The position numbers and the translations under genes were made by a program. From positions 2,393,481-2,457,480 of the forward strand of contig NZ_ADVG01000001.1 in assembly GCF_000178855.1 (NCBI RefSeq): a stretch of 64,000 nt of DNA, in the 5' to 3' direction. Of the stretch, positions 63,872 to 64,000 are shown piece by piece. Below the pieces are notes generated by a model, which was given only the letters and a program-made list of their open reading frames with translations, was not told the DNA's origin and ran no database searches. This DNA comes from Ktedonobacter racemifer DSM 44963. GTDB taxonomy: Bacteria > Chloroflexota > Ktedonobacteria > Ktedonobacterales > Ktedonobacteraceae. Position 1 is the first letter of the stretch. Each line of letters starts with the position of its first letter.

Positions 63872-64000
63872 ATCTGCTCCTTTCGTTGGTCGTGTAAGGA
63901 CCATGAAACGGGTCGCATGGTGCTATCCCGGAGAAGTTTAGATAACCTCTATATTTCAATTATAGTGGGACATACTTCCCCCTAATTGGGTATGTACTTG

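Noticed and set aside
1..64000. tRNA or rRNA genes
   Set aside because: No cloverleaf with a GTTCGA-type T-loop or rRNA signature was noticed by eye; a covariance scan would settle it.

Overview
The window reads as chromosomal DNA of a Gram-positive-type soil bacterium of the Chloroflexota, most likely class Ktedonobacteria. This is an inference: I recognise the style (many IS200/IS605 and IS607 tnpB elements, CUT1 sugar transporters with LacI regulators, a MalT-like LuxR giant, a secreted S53 peptidase, big GT39 membrane proteins), but no rRNA or marker gene is present to prove it. No rRNA, tRNA or CRISPR array was seen.

Layout. 1-0.8 kb: end of a sugar ABC permease. 0.8-4.1 kb: debris of mobile DNA (a helix-turn-helix remnant, an epimerase gene cut by a tnpB element). 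4.1-6.2 kb: a TrmB-type regulator and S-adenosylhomocysteine hydrolase in one operon behind a perfect 28-bp palindrome. 6.3-9.1 kb: recombinase remnant, small unknown genes, a receiver-like protein lacking its phospho-aspartate, and a 163-bp element with terminal inverted repeats. 9.1-12.6 kb: MerR regulator, divergent frameshifted SDR, and an S15/CocE hydrolase. 12.8-15.6 kb: two copies of a tandem-HTH gene around a Leu/Ile/Val-type binding lipoprotein. 15.7-23.7 kb: the clearest metabolic unit, a beta-glucoside locus: two LacI paralogues flank a GH1 beta-glucosidase, two CUT1 permeases and their binding lipoprotein. 24.7-27.5 kb: a 928-residue MalT-like regulator. 28-34 kb: aquaporin, a hemA pseudogene split exactly by an IS607-type element, and catalase, all bracketed by an inverted pair of 250-bp repeats. 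34-40.8 kb: more recombinase, tandem-HTH, tnpB and transposase remnants. 40.8-44.1 kb: a secreted sedolisin-type (S53) peptidase with four beta-sandwich-like repeats. 44.3-46.3 kb: an intact IS481-type element with a 5-bp target duplication inside another transposase gene. 46.5-51.7 kb: two GT39-like membrane glycosyltransferases and an acyltransferase. 52.5-53.5 kb: CPBP protease. 53.5-62.5 kb: four tnpB elements, a Zn-dependent alcohol/formaldehyde dehydrogenase, and a GlcG/HbpS gene cut by a 170-bp MITE. 62.6-63.9 kb: recombinase remnant and a gene built from three kinds of in-frame tandem repeats.

The dominant theme is RNA-guided-nuclease (TnpB) elements: seven tnpB genes from six lineages, of which three (IS607-type at 30.1 kb, 57.4 kb, 59.0 kb) are intact and the rest carry single-base frameshifts. 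Their ends form hairpins whose stems vary in step between copies, and at least two internally deleted derivatives occur. A second theme is large-serine-recombinase C-terminal fragments that repeatedly run into one 13-bp motif, CGGAACCGACGGG, found five times. The TnpB that overlaps a ribbon-helix-helix gene (57.4-58.8 kb) and the recombinase/tandem-HTH/hairpin cassette are the best candidates for something not yet described.
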